64,000 nt of DNA from Cupriavidus necator N-1 (GCF_000219215.1 NC_015726.1:1612001-1676000), one strand, 5' to 3'; counted from the first letter of the stretch, positions 29,269-38,279 are shown. Translations and numbers: made by a program. Notes: generated by a model not told the origin, from the sequence alone.

Positions 29269-30858
29269 ATGCCGGGCGCACACCGGCCCCCTATCGGGAC
29301 AGACGTTTTGGCTTGGATCCGTAGCAGTCGGGAGATCGGGAGAACTGGGCGCCCGCTGTGGCAGGCAGTGGTGTGGGTGCTGGCTGCCGCACTCGCGGGC
29401 GCCATGCCGGCGCGCGCGGCAGATCCGCTGCGCGTCGGCTCCAAGCGCTTCACCGAGTCATACATCCTTGGCGAACTGCTGACCCAGGCCGCGGGGCCGC
29501 CCGGCGCCGCTCAACACCAGCCAGGCCTGGGCAATACCGCGATCGTCTTCGAGGCGCTGAAGGCCGGCAGCATCGACCTCTATCCCGACTACACCGGCAC
29601 GCTCGCCGCCGAGATCCTGAAACTGCCCCCCGGAGCCGGGCTCGATGCCATCCAGCGCGCGCTGGCGCCGATGGGGCTGGGCGCGGCAATTCCGCTTGGT
29701 TTTGAGAACACCTATGCGCTGGCCGTGTCCGATGCCCGCGCCGGCGCGCTGCGCCGGCTGAGCGATCTCGCCGCGCAGCCCCAGCTCAGGCTCGGCCTGT
29801 CCCATGAGTTCCTGGGGCGCGCCGACGGCTGGCCGGGGCTGGCCAGCCGCTACGGGCTGCCGCAACGCCCGGTCGGGCTGGACCATGGCGTTGCCTACGA
29901 GGCCTTGGCCGCGGGGCAGGTCGATGCCATCGACATCTATTCCACCGACGCCAAGATCCGCAAGTACAAGCTGCGCGTGCTGGAAGACGACCGGCATTAC
30001 TTCCCGCGCTACGACGCGGTGGTGGTCTACCGCCTTGACGTACCGAAGCGTTTCCCGCAGGCCTGGCAAGCGTTGGAGCGGCTGGCCGGGCGCGTCAGCG
30101 CCGACGACATGAGCGCCATGAACGCGGCGGCGGAGATCGATGGCCAGTCATTCGACGCGATCGCGCGCGCGTTCCTGGCCGGCACTGCAGGGCAAAAGGC
30201 AACGCATGACGGTGCCGAGCCGCGCGGCCGGCTGGCTGCCGCGCTGTTCGGGCCCGACACCACGCGTCTGGCGCGGCGCCATGTCGGCCTGGTGGCGGGG
30301 GCGGTCGGCGCCGCCACGCTGGTCGGCGTACCGCTGGGGATGCTGGCGGCGCGGCGGCGCCGCACCGGACAGGCTGTGCTGGGCGTGGTCAACGTGCTGC
30401 AGACGGTACCGTCGCTGGCGCTGCTGGCGATGCTGATCCCGCTGCTGGGCCGCATCGGCGTCTGGCCGGCCATGGTGGCGCTGTTTCTCTATGCCTTGCT
30501 GCCGATCGTGCGCAACACCACGACCGGGCTGGAGCAGGTGCCGCAGGGCATGCGCGATGCGGGGCGGGCGCTCGGGTTGCGCGGCGGACAGGTGCTGCGC
30601 TACGTGGAGCTGCCGCTGGCCTTGCCGGTGCTTCTGGCGGGCATCAAGACCGCGGCCATCATCAGCGTGGGCACGGCGACGATCGCGGCCTTTGTCGGCG
30701 CGGGTGGCTTTGGCGAGCGCATTGCCACCGGGCTGGCGCTCAACGACACGGCGCTGCTGCTGGCCGGCGCAATCCCGGCGGCCATGCTGGCACTGGTGGT
30801 ACAGGCAGCGTTCGAGACCCTGGAGTGGGCGCTGCGCCGCCATCGCGATGCGCGCTAG
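29269..30858 (+). CDS. Osmoprotectant ABC importer, fused SBP-permease
   Basis: A 529-residue fusion of a glycine-betaine/choline/carnitine-type binding protein with its permease. The signal peptide ends near MPARA-AD (about 50). The binding domain (about 52-305) begins LRVGSKRFTESYILGELLTQ and has YPDYTGTLAAEIL and FLGRADGWPGLASRYG. The permease (about 320-520) shows several helices and the EAA-like loop MRDAGRALGLRGGQVLRYVELPLALPVLLAGI. Systems of this kind need an ATPase, usually next door; none is present here. The start is uncertain. Its stop overlaps that of the convergent MocR gene in a CTAG. Confidence 0.86.
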   Translation: MPGAHRPPIGTDVLAWIRSSREIGRTGRPLWQAVVWVLAAALAGAMPARAADPLRVGSKRFTESYILGELLTQAAGPPGAAQHQPGLGNTAIVFEALKAGSIDLYPDYTGTLAAEILKLPPGAGLDAIQRALAPMGLGAAIPLGFENTYALAVSDARAGALRRLSDLAAQPQLRLGLSHEFLGRADGWPGLASRYGLPQRPVGLDHGVAYEALAAGQVDAIDIYSTDAKIRKYKLRVLEDDRHYFPRYDAVVVYRLDVPKRFPQAWQALERLAGRVSADDMSAMNAAAEIDGQSFDAIARAFLAGTAGQKATHDGAEPRGRLAAALFGPDTTRLARRHVGLVAGAVGAATLVGVPLGMLAARRRRTGQAVLGVVNVLQTVPSLALLAMLIPLLGRIGVWPAMVALFLYALLPIVRNTTTGLEQVPQGMRDAGRALGLRGGQVLRYVELPLALPVLLAGIKTAAIISVGTATIAAFVGAGGFGERIATGLALNDTALLLAGAIPAAMLALVVQAAFETLEWALRRHRDAR

Positions 30859-32273
30859 CTGCCTTGCTGCTGCGCGATGAGCCGCCCAAGGGTGGCGATG
30901 GCGGCCTCGGCCTCATCGCTCCACAGGTGCCCGTAGTTGAGCCGGATGCAGTTGCGGTATCCCTGCCGCGCAGAGAAGATCGGACCCGGCGCTATGCCGA
31001 TGCCTGCCTCCAGTGCGGCATGGTGCAATGCCAGCGCATCGAAGCCGGGTGCAAACTCGACCCACAGGAAGTAACCACCGTCTGGGCGCGACACGCGCAC
31101 ATCTTCCGGGAAATGCTGGCCGATGGCATCGATCATGCGGCCCTGCTGCATCTCCAGCACATGGCGCAGCTTGCGCAGGTGCTTGTCGTAGCCGCCATGC
31201 TGCAGGTATTCGGCCAGCGCCACCTGCGTGGGCACGCCGGCCGACAGCGTGGTCATCAGCTTGAGCCGTTGGATGGCCTCGCCAAAGCGGCCCGGCGCCA
31301 CCCAGCCGATGCGGAAGCCCGGCGCCAGCGTCTTCGAGAACGAACTGCAGTGCATCACCAGCCCTTGCGTGTCGAAGGCCTTGGCCGGCAGCGGGCAGCG
31401 GTTGCCGAAGTAGAGCTCGCCATAGACGTCGTCCTCGATCAGCGGCACCTGGTGGCGCGCCAGCAAGGCCACCAGCGCTTTCTTCTTGTCTTCCGACATG
31501 CTGGCGCCGAGCGGATTCTGGAACTGCGTCATGAACCAGCACGCCTTGACCGGGTGGCGCGACAGCGCGGCATCGAGCGCGCCCAGGTCGATGCCTTCGG
31601 CGGGGTCGACCGGGATCTCCACGGCCTTGAGCCGCAGCCGCTCCAGTGCCTGCAGCGAGGCATAGAAGCCGGGCGATTCGATCGCCACCACGTCGCCCGG
31701 CTGCGTCACCGCCATCAGGCACAGGTTGAGCGCCTCGAGCGCGCCGTTGGTGACGATCAGGTCCTCGGCCGGCTGCGGGGCGCCGGCGCCCAGGTAGCGC
31801 AGCGCGATCTGGCGGCGCAGCGCGGTATTGCCCGGCGGCAGGTCGTTGACCGAGTACCACGGGTCGAGCGCGCGGCCGGCGCGCGCCAGCGACTTGCCCA
31901 GCCGCTCCCACGGGAACAGCTCGGGCGAGGGAAAGGCCGAGCCAAACTGCACCAGCTCGCGGTCACGCGCGCCTTCCAGCACGGCGAAGACCAGCTTGGA
32001 GATGTCGACCTGCGTCGACACCTGGCGCGATGGCCGCGCCTGCGGCTGGGGCAGCTCGCGCCGCGCCGGTCCCGCCACGTAGTAGCCGGAGCGCTCGCGC
32101 GCCCGCACCAGCCCGCGCTCTTCCAGCCGGTAATAGGCCTGGAAGGCGGTCGAGGGGCTGACGCCATACTGGGCCACGGTCTTGCGGATCGACGGCAGGC
32201 GCGTGCCCGGCGGCAGGCTGCCGTTGCGGATATCAGCGGCCAGGGTCTCGGCAAGGGCTTCGTAGCGTTTCAT
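30855..32273 (-). CDS. MocR-type GntR/aminotransferase regulator
   Basis: A 472-residue MocR-family regulator: an N-terminal GntR winged helix (about 1-70, LPPGTRLPSIRKTVAQYGVSPSTAFQAYYRLE) joined to a fold-type I aminotransferase-like domain. The PLP lysine is Lys314 in SFSKT, and NPLGASMS and IEDDVYGELYF are kept. MocR proteins sense PLP or aminated ligands and regulate vitamin B6, GABA or taurine genes. Its targets here may be the divergent DUF2970-cytochrome-flavoprotein genes. Direct repeats in the spacer (32327-32363) are possible binding sites. Confidence 0.9.
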   Translation of the reverse strand: MKRYEALAETLAADIRNGSLPPGTRLPSIRKTVAQYGVSPSTAFQAYYRLEERGLVRARERSGYYVAGPARRELPQPQARPSRQVSTQVDISKLVFAVLEGARDRELVQFGSAFPSPELFPWERLGKSLARAGRALDPWYSVNDLPPGNTALRRQIALRYLGAGAPQPAEDLIVTNGALEALNLCLMAVTQPGDVVAIESPGFYASLQALERLRLKAVEIPVDPAEGIDLGALDAALSRHPVKACWFMTQFQNPLGASMSEDKKKALVALLARHQVPLIEDDVYGELYFGNRCPLPAKAFDTQGLVMHCSSFSKTLAPGFRIGWVAPGRFGEAIQRLKLMTTLSAGVPTQVALAEYLQHGGYDKHLRKLRHVLEMQQGRMIDAIGQHFPEDVRVSRPDGGYFLWVEFAPGFDALALHHAALEAGIGIAPGPIFSARQGYRNCIRLNYGHLWSDEAEAAIATLGRLIAQQQGS

Positions 32274-32326
32274 GGCGGGTTGGCGGGGGCGGGGCGGTTG
32301 AGCGCATTATCTCCCGTGCAGGCAAA

Positions 32327-32363
32327 CTGATACGTAAATTTTCCTGTTATCTGATGCTGTTAT
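32327..32363. promoter_or_regulatory. Direct repeats in MocR spacer
   Basis: Three similar direct heptamers, CTGATAC (32327), CTGTTAT (32344) and CTGTTAT (32357), lie between the MocR gene and the DUF2970 gene in the AT-rich part of the spacer. MocR regulators such as PdxR and GabR use direct repeats, so these are candidate operators. The assignment is inferred. Confidence 0.4.
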
Positions 32364-32424
32364 GGCTGGCGCGGACGGCCCATAATCGGCACTCGTACAC
32401 AAAGGCGTTGTGCAAGGAGATGCC

Positions 32425-32610
32425 ATGAACCCGTTGAGGCTGTTGCGGACCGTGCTGTGGGGCTTCTTTGGCCTGCGCCAGGGGCAGGAGCACCAGCGCG
32501 ACCTGGACACCTTGCGCCCGGTGCCGCTGATCCTGACCGGCGTGGCCGTCGCCGCCGGGCTGGTGGTGTGCCTGGTGCTTGCGGCAAACTGGGCGGTGTC
32601 GGCTGCCTGA
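32425..32610 (+). CDS. DUF2970 small membrane protein
   Basis: A 61-residue protein with one C-terminal membrane helix (about 38-58). The N-terminal signature LRTVLWGFFGLRQGQEHQRDL followed by PVPLILTGVAVAA matches DUF2970, common in beta-proteobacteria. Function unknown. AAGGAGA precedes the ATG at 32425; an ATG at 32410 in the same frame is less likely. It is 15 bases before the cytochrome gene and may be cotranscribed with it. Confidence 0.8.
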   Translation: MNPLRLLRTVLWGFFGLRQGQEHQRDLDTLRPVPLILTGVAVAAGLVVCLVLAANWAVSAA

Positions 32611-32625
32611 CCTGAATCTGCTCCC

Positions 32626-33960
32626 ATGCTTCTCCTGCCCCAAGGACCTGGTATCGCCACAGCCCGTGCGCTGCGCAAGCTGGCCTGCCTGACGCTGGCG
32701 ATGCTGCTGCCCGTGGGCATGGCGCTGGCCGCCACCGACACGCAACAGATCGAGCGCGGCCGCTACCTGGCGCGCATCGCCAACTGCGCCGCCTGCCATA
32801 CCAGCGAAGGCGGCAAGCCATTCGCCGGCGGGCTGCCGATCCGCACGGCGGTCGGCACGATCCATTCGACCAATATCACGCCCGATGCCGGCAGCGGCAT
32901 CGGCGCCTATACGCTGGCCGAGTTCGACCGCGCCTTGCGGTACGGCGTGGCGCGCGACGGCAAACGCCTCTATCCGGCGATGCCGTATCCCTCGTACGCG
33001 CGCATGCGCGCCGAGGACGTGGCGGCGCTGTACGCCTACCTGCGTGCCGAGGTGGCGCCGGTCACCCAGCGCAACCCCGCACCGCAGATGCGTTGGCCGT
33101 TCAGCATGCGCAGCCTGCTGGCGGTGTGGAACGTCCTGTTCGTTGATGACGACCCGGTCCGCACCGACCCCGCGCGCGGCGCAGCCTGGAACCGCGGTGC
33201 CTACCTGGTGCAGGCGGTGGCGCACTGCGGCGCCTGCCATACGCCGCGCGGCAACCTGTTTGCCGAGAAGGGGCTGGACGAGCGCAGCCGCCATTTCCTG
33301 TCCGGGGCGAGCGTGGAGGGCTGGTCCGCCACCAACCTGACCGGTGACCAGGTCACCGGCCTGGGCGCGTGGTCGCGCGCGGACATCGCCGAGTTCCTGC
33401 GCACCGGGCGCAACGGGCACGCAACCTCGTTCGGTCCGATGTCCACGGTGGTCTCCACTGCCACCCAGTACATGAGCGCGCCCGACCTCGATGCCGTCGC
33501 CGCCTACCTGAAGTCCCTGCCCGGTGCGCGGGGCGAGGACAAGCCGTTCCGGCACGATGCCGCCACCGCGCAGCAACTGCAGCAGGGCCGCTTCGATGTG
33601 CCCGGTGCGCGCCAGTACGCGGTGTTCTGCATGCCTTGCCATGGCGCCGACGGCAAGGGCTTTGCCCGCGTGTTCCCGCCGCTGGCCGGCAACCCGACCG
33701 TCGCCGATCCCGATCCGGCCTCGCTGGTGAACCTGTTGCTCGACGGCGCCGTGACCGCGCGTGTGGGCACCGCGCCGGCGGATTACCACATGCCCGGCTA
33801 TGGCTGGACGCTGGACGACCAGGAACTGGCCAATGTGCTGACCTTTATCCGCGGCAGCTGGGGCAACCGCGCCGCGCCGGTGCCGGAAGCCGCTGTGGCG
33901 GCACGGCGCAAGGCGCTGGCCGCGCAGCGCCCGGCCGCGGCAGGCGACGCATCCCGATGA
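32626..33960 (+). CDS. Triheme cytochrome c, dehydrogenase subunit
   Basis: A 444-residue exported c-type cytochrome with three CxxCH haem sites: Cys54-His58, Cys201-His205 and Cys335-His339. The signal peptide is at about 15-35 (LACLTLAMLLPVGMALA-AT). The architecture matches the cytochrome subunits of alcohol, gluconate and sorbitol dehydrogenases, which pass electrons from a periplasmic flavoprotein to ubiquinone. The stop is seven bases before the flavoprotein gene, so this is very likely its electron acceptor. No strong ribosome-binding site is seen, so the exact start is uncertain. Confidence 0.88.
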   Translation: MLLLPQGPGIATARALRKLACLTLAMLLPVGMALAATDTQQIERGRYLARIANCAACHTSEGGKPFAGGLPIRTAVGTIHSTNITPDAGSGIGAYTLAEFDRALRYGVARDGKRLYPAMPYPSYARMRAEDVAALYAYLRAEVAPVTQRNPAPQMRWPFSMRSLLAVWNVLFVDDDPVRTDPARGAAWNRGAYLVQAVAHCGACHTPRGNLFAEKGLDERSRHFLSGASVEGWSATNLTGDQVTGLGAWSRADIAEFLRTGRNGHATSFGPMSTVVSTATQYMSAPDLDAVAAYLKSLPGARGEDKPFRHDAATAQQLQQGRFDVPGARQYAVFCMPCHGADGKGFARVFPPLAGNPTVADPDPASLVNLLLDGAVTARVGTAPADYHMPGYGWTLDDQELANVLTFIRGSWGNRAAPVPEAAVAARRKALAAQRPAAAGDASR

Positions 33961-33967
33961 GCACCCG

Positions 33968-35812
33968 ATGACGATTACGCGCAGAGACTTCCTCAACGGC
34001 ACCGCCCTGACCATTGCCGCCGGCCTTGCGCCCGTGCAGTTGCTGCACGCGCAGCAGGGTGGGGCAGGCGTGGCATACCCGCCCTCGCTGACCGGCCTGC
34101 GCGGCAACCATCCCGGCACCTACACGCTGGCGCACAGCCTGGCGCGCGAGGGCGCGAAATACCCGGTCGTGCTGGCACACGAGGCCTTCGACCTGGTGGT
34201 CGTCGGCGGTGGCCTGAGCGGGCTGGCGGCGGCGTGGTTCTACCGGCGCCGCTTCGGCGCCAACCGCCGCATCCTGATCCTGGACAACCACGACGATTTC
34301 GGCGGCCATGCCAAGCGCAATGAGTTCACGGTGCGCGGCCAGCGGCTGGTGACCTTTGGCGGCAGCGCCGAGATGCCGGCAAGCGCTGCCGGCGACGCCG
34401 CGGTGCGCGAACTGCTGGCAGGGATCGGGCTCGACGCCACGCGCGCGCCTGGCACGGCGCCCGCGGATCCCTATGCCGCGCTCGGCCTGGGCCGCGCCGT
34501 GTTCTTCGATGCCGAGCATTTCGGGCGCGACCAGTGGGTCGCGGGCGATCCGTTCGGCGAGCTGATCGATGTTCGCAGCGGGCAGCAGGCCGGTGGCCCG
34601 GATGCGGCTGCCCTGTCGCGCTTCCTGGACAGCGCGCCTCTGCCTGCGGCGGACCGCGCCGCTCTGGCGCGGCTGGCCGCGGGCACCACCGATTACCTGC
34701 CGGCGTTGTCCGGCGCCGAGCGAGCGGCAGCGCTGCGCGCCATGCGTTACGCAAGTTTTCTGCGTGACAAGGCCGGCATCGGCCTGGCCGGGCAACGCTT
34801 CCTGCGCAGCCGCAGCAACGATGCCTATGCGCTGGATGCCGATGGGATCTCCGTTGCCGACGCTATTGCCATCGGTCTGCCTGCCGGCGCCAACATGCCC
34901 GCGCCGGCGGGAAACCTGCGGCTTGGCAAGTCGCCGGCTTCGCGCCTGTGGTTTCCGGATGGCAATGCCTCGCTGGCGCGGCTACTGGTGCAGAGCCTGA
35001 TCCCTGGCGTGGCGTCGTTCGCCCGGCCGGCCGATGTGGTGTCGGCCGCGTTCGACTACAGCCGCCTGGACCGCGACGGGCAGCCGGTGCGCCTGCGCCT
35101 GAACAGCACCGCGATCGCGGTCGAGCCCGACGGCAATATCACGCGCGTGACTTATGGATTCAGCGGCAATCTGCACCGCGTCGAGGCGCGCCACGTGGTG
35201 CTGGCCGGCTACAACATGATGATCCCGTACCTGCTGCCGTCGCTGCCGGCGAAGCAGAAGGAGATGCTGCACAACGAGGCCAAGGCGCCGCTGGTCTACA
35301 CCAAGGTGGCGCTGGACCACTGGCAGGCGTTCGCGGCGCTGCGCACGCGCCGCATCCACGCGCCGGCCATGGCCTATACCGACCTGTGGCTGGAACCGCC
35401 GGCGGGCAAACATCCCTCCGATCCCGCCGTGCTGCATATGCTCTATGTGCCGACCGTGCCTGACAGCGGCATGCAGGCGCGCGACCGCTTCCGCGCGGGC
35501 CGTGCCTTGCTGCTCGGCACGCCCTTCGACACGTTGGAACGCGACATCCGTGCGCAGTTGGACCGCATGCTCGGCCACAAAGGCTTTGCTTCGAAGGACG
35601 TGATCCGCGGCATCACCGTCAACCGCTGGGCACACGGATACAGCTATATGCCCGACAGCCTGGCGGGTGAGAACGTGGCGCCCGACGCGGCGTGGCCGGG
35701 GCTGGCCGGCGTGGGCAATATCAGCATCGCGAACAGCGACAACGCCGGCAGCCCTTCGCTGACCGCGGCGGTGGGGCAGGGAAAGCGGGCAGTCGACCGC
35801 CTGCCCGGGTAG
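33968..35812 (+). CDS. Tat-exported flavoprotein, spermidine dehydrogenase-like
   Basis: A 614-residue FAD protein with a twin-arginine signal (RRDFLNGTAL, residues 5-14), so it is exported folded. The FAD motif VVGGGLSG is at about 78-85. The segments YPPSLTGLRGNHPGTY and DNHDDFGGHAKRNEF, and the C-terminal NRWAHGYSY and IANSDNAGSPSL, resemble the Pseudomonas spermidine dehydrogenase SpdH, though the assignment rests on memory. It would oxidise a polyamine or similar amine in the periplasm and feed the triheme cytochrome encoded seven bases upstream. Confidence 0.8.
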   Translation: MTITRRDFLNGTALTIAAGLAPVQLLHAQQGGAGVAYPPSLTGLRGNHPGTYTLAHSLAREGAKYPVVLAHEAFDLVVVGGGLSGLAAAWFYRRRFGANRRILILDNHDDFGGHAKRNEFTVRGQRLVTFGGSAEMPASAAGDAAVRELLAGIGLDATRAPGTAPADPYAALGLGRAVFFDAEHFGRDQWVAGDPFGELIDVRSGQQAGGPDAAALSRFLDSAPLPAADRAALARLAAGTTDYLPALSGAERAAALRAMRYASFLRDKAGIGLAGQRFLRSRSNDAYALDADGISVADAIAIGLPAGANMPAPAGNLRLGKSPASRLWFPDGNASLARLLVQSLIPGVASFARPADVVSAAFDYSRLDRDGQPVRLRLNSTAIAVEPDGNITRVTYGFSGNLHRVEARHVVLAGYNMMIPYLLPSLPAKQKEMLHNEAKAPLVYTKVALDHWQAFAALRTRRIHAPAMAYTDLWLEPPAGKHPSDPAVLHMLYVPTVPDSGMQARDRFRAGRALLLGTPFDTLERDIRAQLDRMLGHKGFASKDVIRGITVNRWAHGYSYMPDSLAGENVAPDAAWPGLAGVGNISIANSDNAGSPSLTAAVGQGKRAVDRLPG

Positions 35813-35819
35813 CGAGACT

Positions 35820-36836
35820 TCAGCCGGCACGCGGCGGCATCAGCGCATCGATCTCTGCATCCTTGGCTTCCCACTGGCGTGCCAGCCAGTTGTGGAATTC
35901 CCTGCGGAAGGCCTTGTCGCTACCGTAATCAGCCTCGCAGAAGGCCGGCGGCACCGGCAACTGCCGCATGCGCACCAGCACCGGGCCGGCGCGCCCGCAG
36001 GCCAGGTCCCAGAAGCCTGGCGCGCCTTCCGGATACACGATGCTGACGTCGATCAGCGAGCGGAACTTGTTGCCCATCGCATTCAGTGCCACCGCCAGTC
36101 CGCCGGCCTTGGGCTTGAGCAGATGGCGGTACGGAGAGTCCTGTGCCGCGCGCTTGGCCTCGGTAAAGCGGGTGCCTTCGGCAAACACCATCACGCTGGT
36201 CGGCACCAGCGAAAACTTCGCGCAGGCGCGCTTCGCCGTTTCCTGGTCCTTGCGCTGCAACGCCGGATTGCGCCGCAGTTGCGCCTTGCCATGGCGCTTC
36301 ATGAACGGAAAGTCCAGCGCCCACCACGCCAGCCCGATCACCGGCACATAGATCAGCTGTTGCTTCAGGAAAAACTTCAGCAGCGGGATGCGCCGGTTCA
36401 GCGAGCGCTGCAGCACGAAGATATCCGCCCACGACTGATGGTTGCAGTTCACCAGGTACCAGTCGGCATAGCGCAGCCCCTCATTGCCCTGGACATCCCA
36501 CGGCTCGCGCTGGATCCACGCGAACCAGCCGGTGTTGCCGGAGATCCAGGCGGTCGCGATGCCGTTGAGCAGCGGATCGATGCGCCGCCTGACGGCGGCA
36601 AACGGCAGCGCCAGCTTCAGCAGCGCCAGCGGAAACAGCAGCGCGCACCAGAACAGCGTGCTTGCAATCAGCAGAGTCCAGCTGAGAATCCCGGTGATCC
36701 AGGCGAAGCGGCCGCGCGGCACCGGAGCCCGGCGGCGGCGAGACAAGGGGGTGGGTTCCCCGGGTGTTGATGGCGCCGAGGGCGTTGAGGCACACGTGCC
36801 GGTGGCACGTGTTGACGAGGATGGGACTGAGGTCAT
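35820..36836 (-). CDS. YihG-type lysophospholipid acyltransferase
   Basis: A 338-residue membrane acyltransferase of the PlsC superfamily, close to YihG/PlsC2, which add acyl chains to the sn-2 position of lysophosphatidic acid. The catalytic block NHQSWAD (Hx4D) and the FAEGTR motif are both present. Two hydrophobic helices lie near the N-terminus (about 45-80). The first 40 residues are Ser/Thr/Pro-rich and may not be translated; the start is uncertain (ATGs at 36860 and 36836). It converges with the flavoprotein gene, leaving seven bases between the stops. Confidence 0.85.
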   Translation of the reverse strand: MTSVPSSSTRATGTCASTPSAPSTPGEPTPLSRRRRAPVPRGRFAWITGILSWTLLIASTLFWCALLFPLALLKLALPFAAVRRRIDPLLNGIATAWISGNTGWFAWIQREPWDVQGNEGLRYADWYLVNCNHQSWADIFVLQRSLNRRIPLLKFFLKQQLIYVPVIGLAWWALDFPFMKRHGKAQLRRNPALQRKDQETAKRACAKFSLVPTSVMVFAEGTRFTEAKRAAQDSPYRHLLKPKAGGLAVALNAMGNKFRSLIDVSIVYPEGAPGFWDLACGRAGPVLVRMRQLPVPPAFCEADYGSDKAFRREFHNWLARQWEAKDAEIDALMPPRAG

Positions 36837-36971
36837 GGATGCCAGTCTGCAGGCTTGCAAGGGTTGCGGGCTTGCGCGTGATCAACGCAGGCACTATTGG
36901 GTGCGTACTTTAACTCGCCCGATGGGGAGCGTGGGACGCATTCTGCCTTGCCGCCTGGGAACTTGCAGGAC

Positions 36972-37283
36972 TCAGAACACGATGGTCGCCGTTCCCATGA
37001 ACGTATTCGTGCGCTTCAGGCGGTTCTTGTTGGCCACCGAGGGCACCCAGCGCAGCCCAGCGACAGCAGGCTCTTGGCGCCGATCTTGGTGTCGTAGGTG
37101 ACGGTCGGGCCCACCGCCCAGTCATGGCCGCGGAAGCCGTTCAGGCGGTCGCCAGCGGGCCGCTGTCATCGCCCAGATGCTGCGTCGTGCCGGCGATCAG
37201 CCCGAGGCCGGCACCGTGGCAAAGCGCTTGAGCAGCATGGTGTCGAGCGTGAACAGCGGCGCGTCCCGGTAATCGGTGGCGTT
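36972..37283 (-). pseudogene. Remnant of phenol-MetA-type outer membrane protein
   Basis: Only the C-terminal quarter of a PF13557-like (SphA / phenol-degradation MetA) transporter-like protein is left. Readable pieces, in order, are ATDYRDAPLFTLDTMLLKRF, GLIAGTTQHLGDDSGPLA, DRLNGFRGHDWAVGPTVTYD and LRWVPSVANKNRL, ending at a TGA at 36972. Three single-base losses in short runs separate them (about 37207, 37148 and 37055). It lies directly against the broken ankyrin gene, with the join near 37281-37290. The N-terminal part is missing, pointing to a deletion. Confidence 0.72.
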
Positions 37284-37789
37284 TGGCTTCGGCCATCTCG
37301 CGCGGAGTCTCGCAGTCGTCGATGCGCGTGCGGCAAGGCGCATCCACCCCCGCCACGAGCAGCAGCGCCACCGCGGGCAAGTTGCGCACGCTCACCGCCA
37401 ATGCAGCGCGGTGTAGTCGTTGATGCCGCGCTGCGCGGGATCGGCGCCGAAGTCCAGCAGCAGCCGGAGCAGTTCGACCACGTCCGAGCGTGCGCTGCCG
37501 CCCGGCGCGGCGAGCGTGCATGACAGCGCGGCAATCAGCGGCGGAAAGCCCGCTTGATCCGCCGGCCGGGGAGCCGCGCCGGCTTCGAGCGGGGTGCGGA
37601 TAAAGGGCAGCGGGCTATGGTAGATCGCGTATTCGAGGCAAGCGCCAATCCCTGGCAGCATGGTCCCGTGGGAATGCAGGCCGGATCATCAACCGCTGCT
37701 CGCAGCACTTCGATATCGCCGGCACGGAAGGCGGCATGGATCTTTTCGAACTGCCGGTACGCCTCGCAGCGCTCGATGTCTGGGTTCAC
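37284..37789 (-). pseudogene. Broken ankyrin-repeat gene
   Basis: A truncated, frameshifted gene for an ankyrin-repeat protein. A GTG at 37789 would start NPDIERCEAYRQFEKIHAAF. Frame is lost near 37665 and resumes with GIGACLEYAIYHSPLPFI, then VVELLRLLLDFGADPAQRG and NDYTALHW. A second loss at a GGG-like run near 37397 leads to AVSVRNLPAVALLLVAGVD and CETPREMAEA. The end is missing where the PF13557 remnant begins. The start lies 31 bases behind lrp on the same strand, so it was probably once cotranscribed with it. Confidence 0.72.
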
Positions 37790-37820
37790 GGTTTTGCCCG
37801 GATGAAGGGCCGGTGCCGGC

Positions 37821-38279
37821 CTACGCATAATCGAGCGGCAGCGCCGTGGTGTACTTGATCTGCTCCATCGCAAAGCTGGAACTGACGTCGGCCAGCTCGG
37901 CGCCCTGGATCAGCTTCTTGTAGACGCGGTCGTAGGCGGCAATATCCGGCACCACCACGCGCAGCAGGTAGTCGGTATCGCCGGCCATGCGGTAGAACTC
38001 GGTCACTTCCGGGATCGATGCCACCAGTCCGTGGAATTGCGCGAGCCATTTCACGTTGTGCTGGCTGGTGCGGACCGAGACAAAGACCGTGACCCCGGCA
38101 TTGAGCTTGTCGGCGTCGAGCAGTGCCACGCGTTTGCGGATCAGGCCGGCCGCTTCCAGCCGCTGGATCCGGCGCCAGCACGGCGTCGAGGTCAGGCCGA
38201 CCCGTTCCCCGATCTCCGCCACCGGCACGGTGGCGTCTTCCTGCAGGATGGCGAGAATCTGTTTGTCGTAGCGGTCCAT
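37821..38279 (-). CDS. Lrp/AsnC family regulator
   Basis: A 152-residue feast/famine regulator. The N-terminal HTH covers about 1-60 (DRYDKQILAILQEDATVPVAEIGERVGLTSTPCWRRI) and the RAM/AsnC ligand domain follows, with AGDTDYLLRVVVPD. The CWRRI recognition helix is typical of Lrp proper. It starts 66 bases after the stop of the cysteine-dioxygenase-like gene, so the two are probably one unit and the regulator may sense a sulfur amino acid. This is inferred from context. Confidence 0.9.
   Translation of the reverse strand: MDRYDKQILAILQEDATVPVAEIGERVGLTSTPCWRRIQRLEAAGLIRKRVALLDADKLNAGVTVFVSVRTSQHNVKWLAQFHGLVASIPEVTEFYRMAGDTDYLLRVVVPDIAAYDRVYKKLIQGAELADVSSSFAMEQIKYTTALPLDYA

Noticed and set aside
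36910..37125. A 71-codon minus-strand frame
   Set aside because: The readable PF13557 remnant lies in other frames of the same strand; this frame is a shadow.
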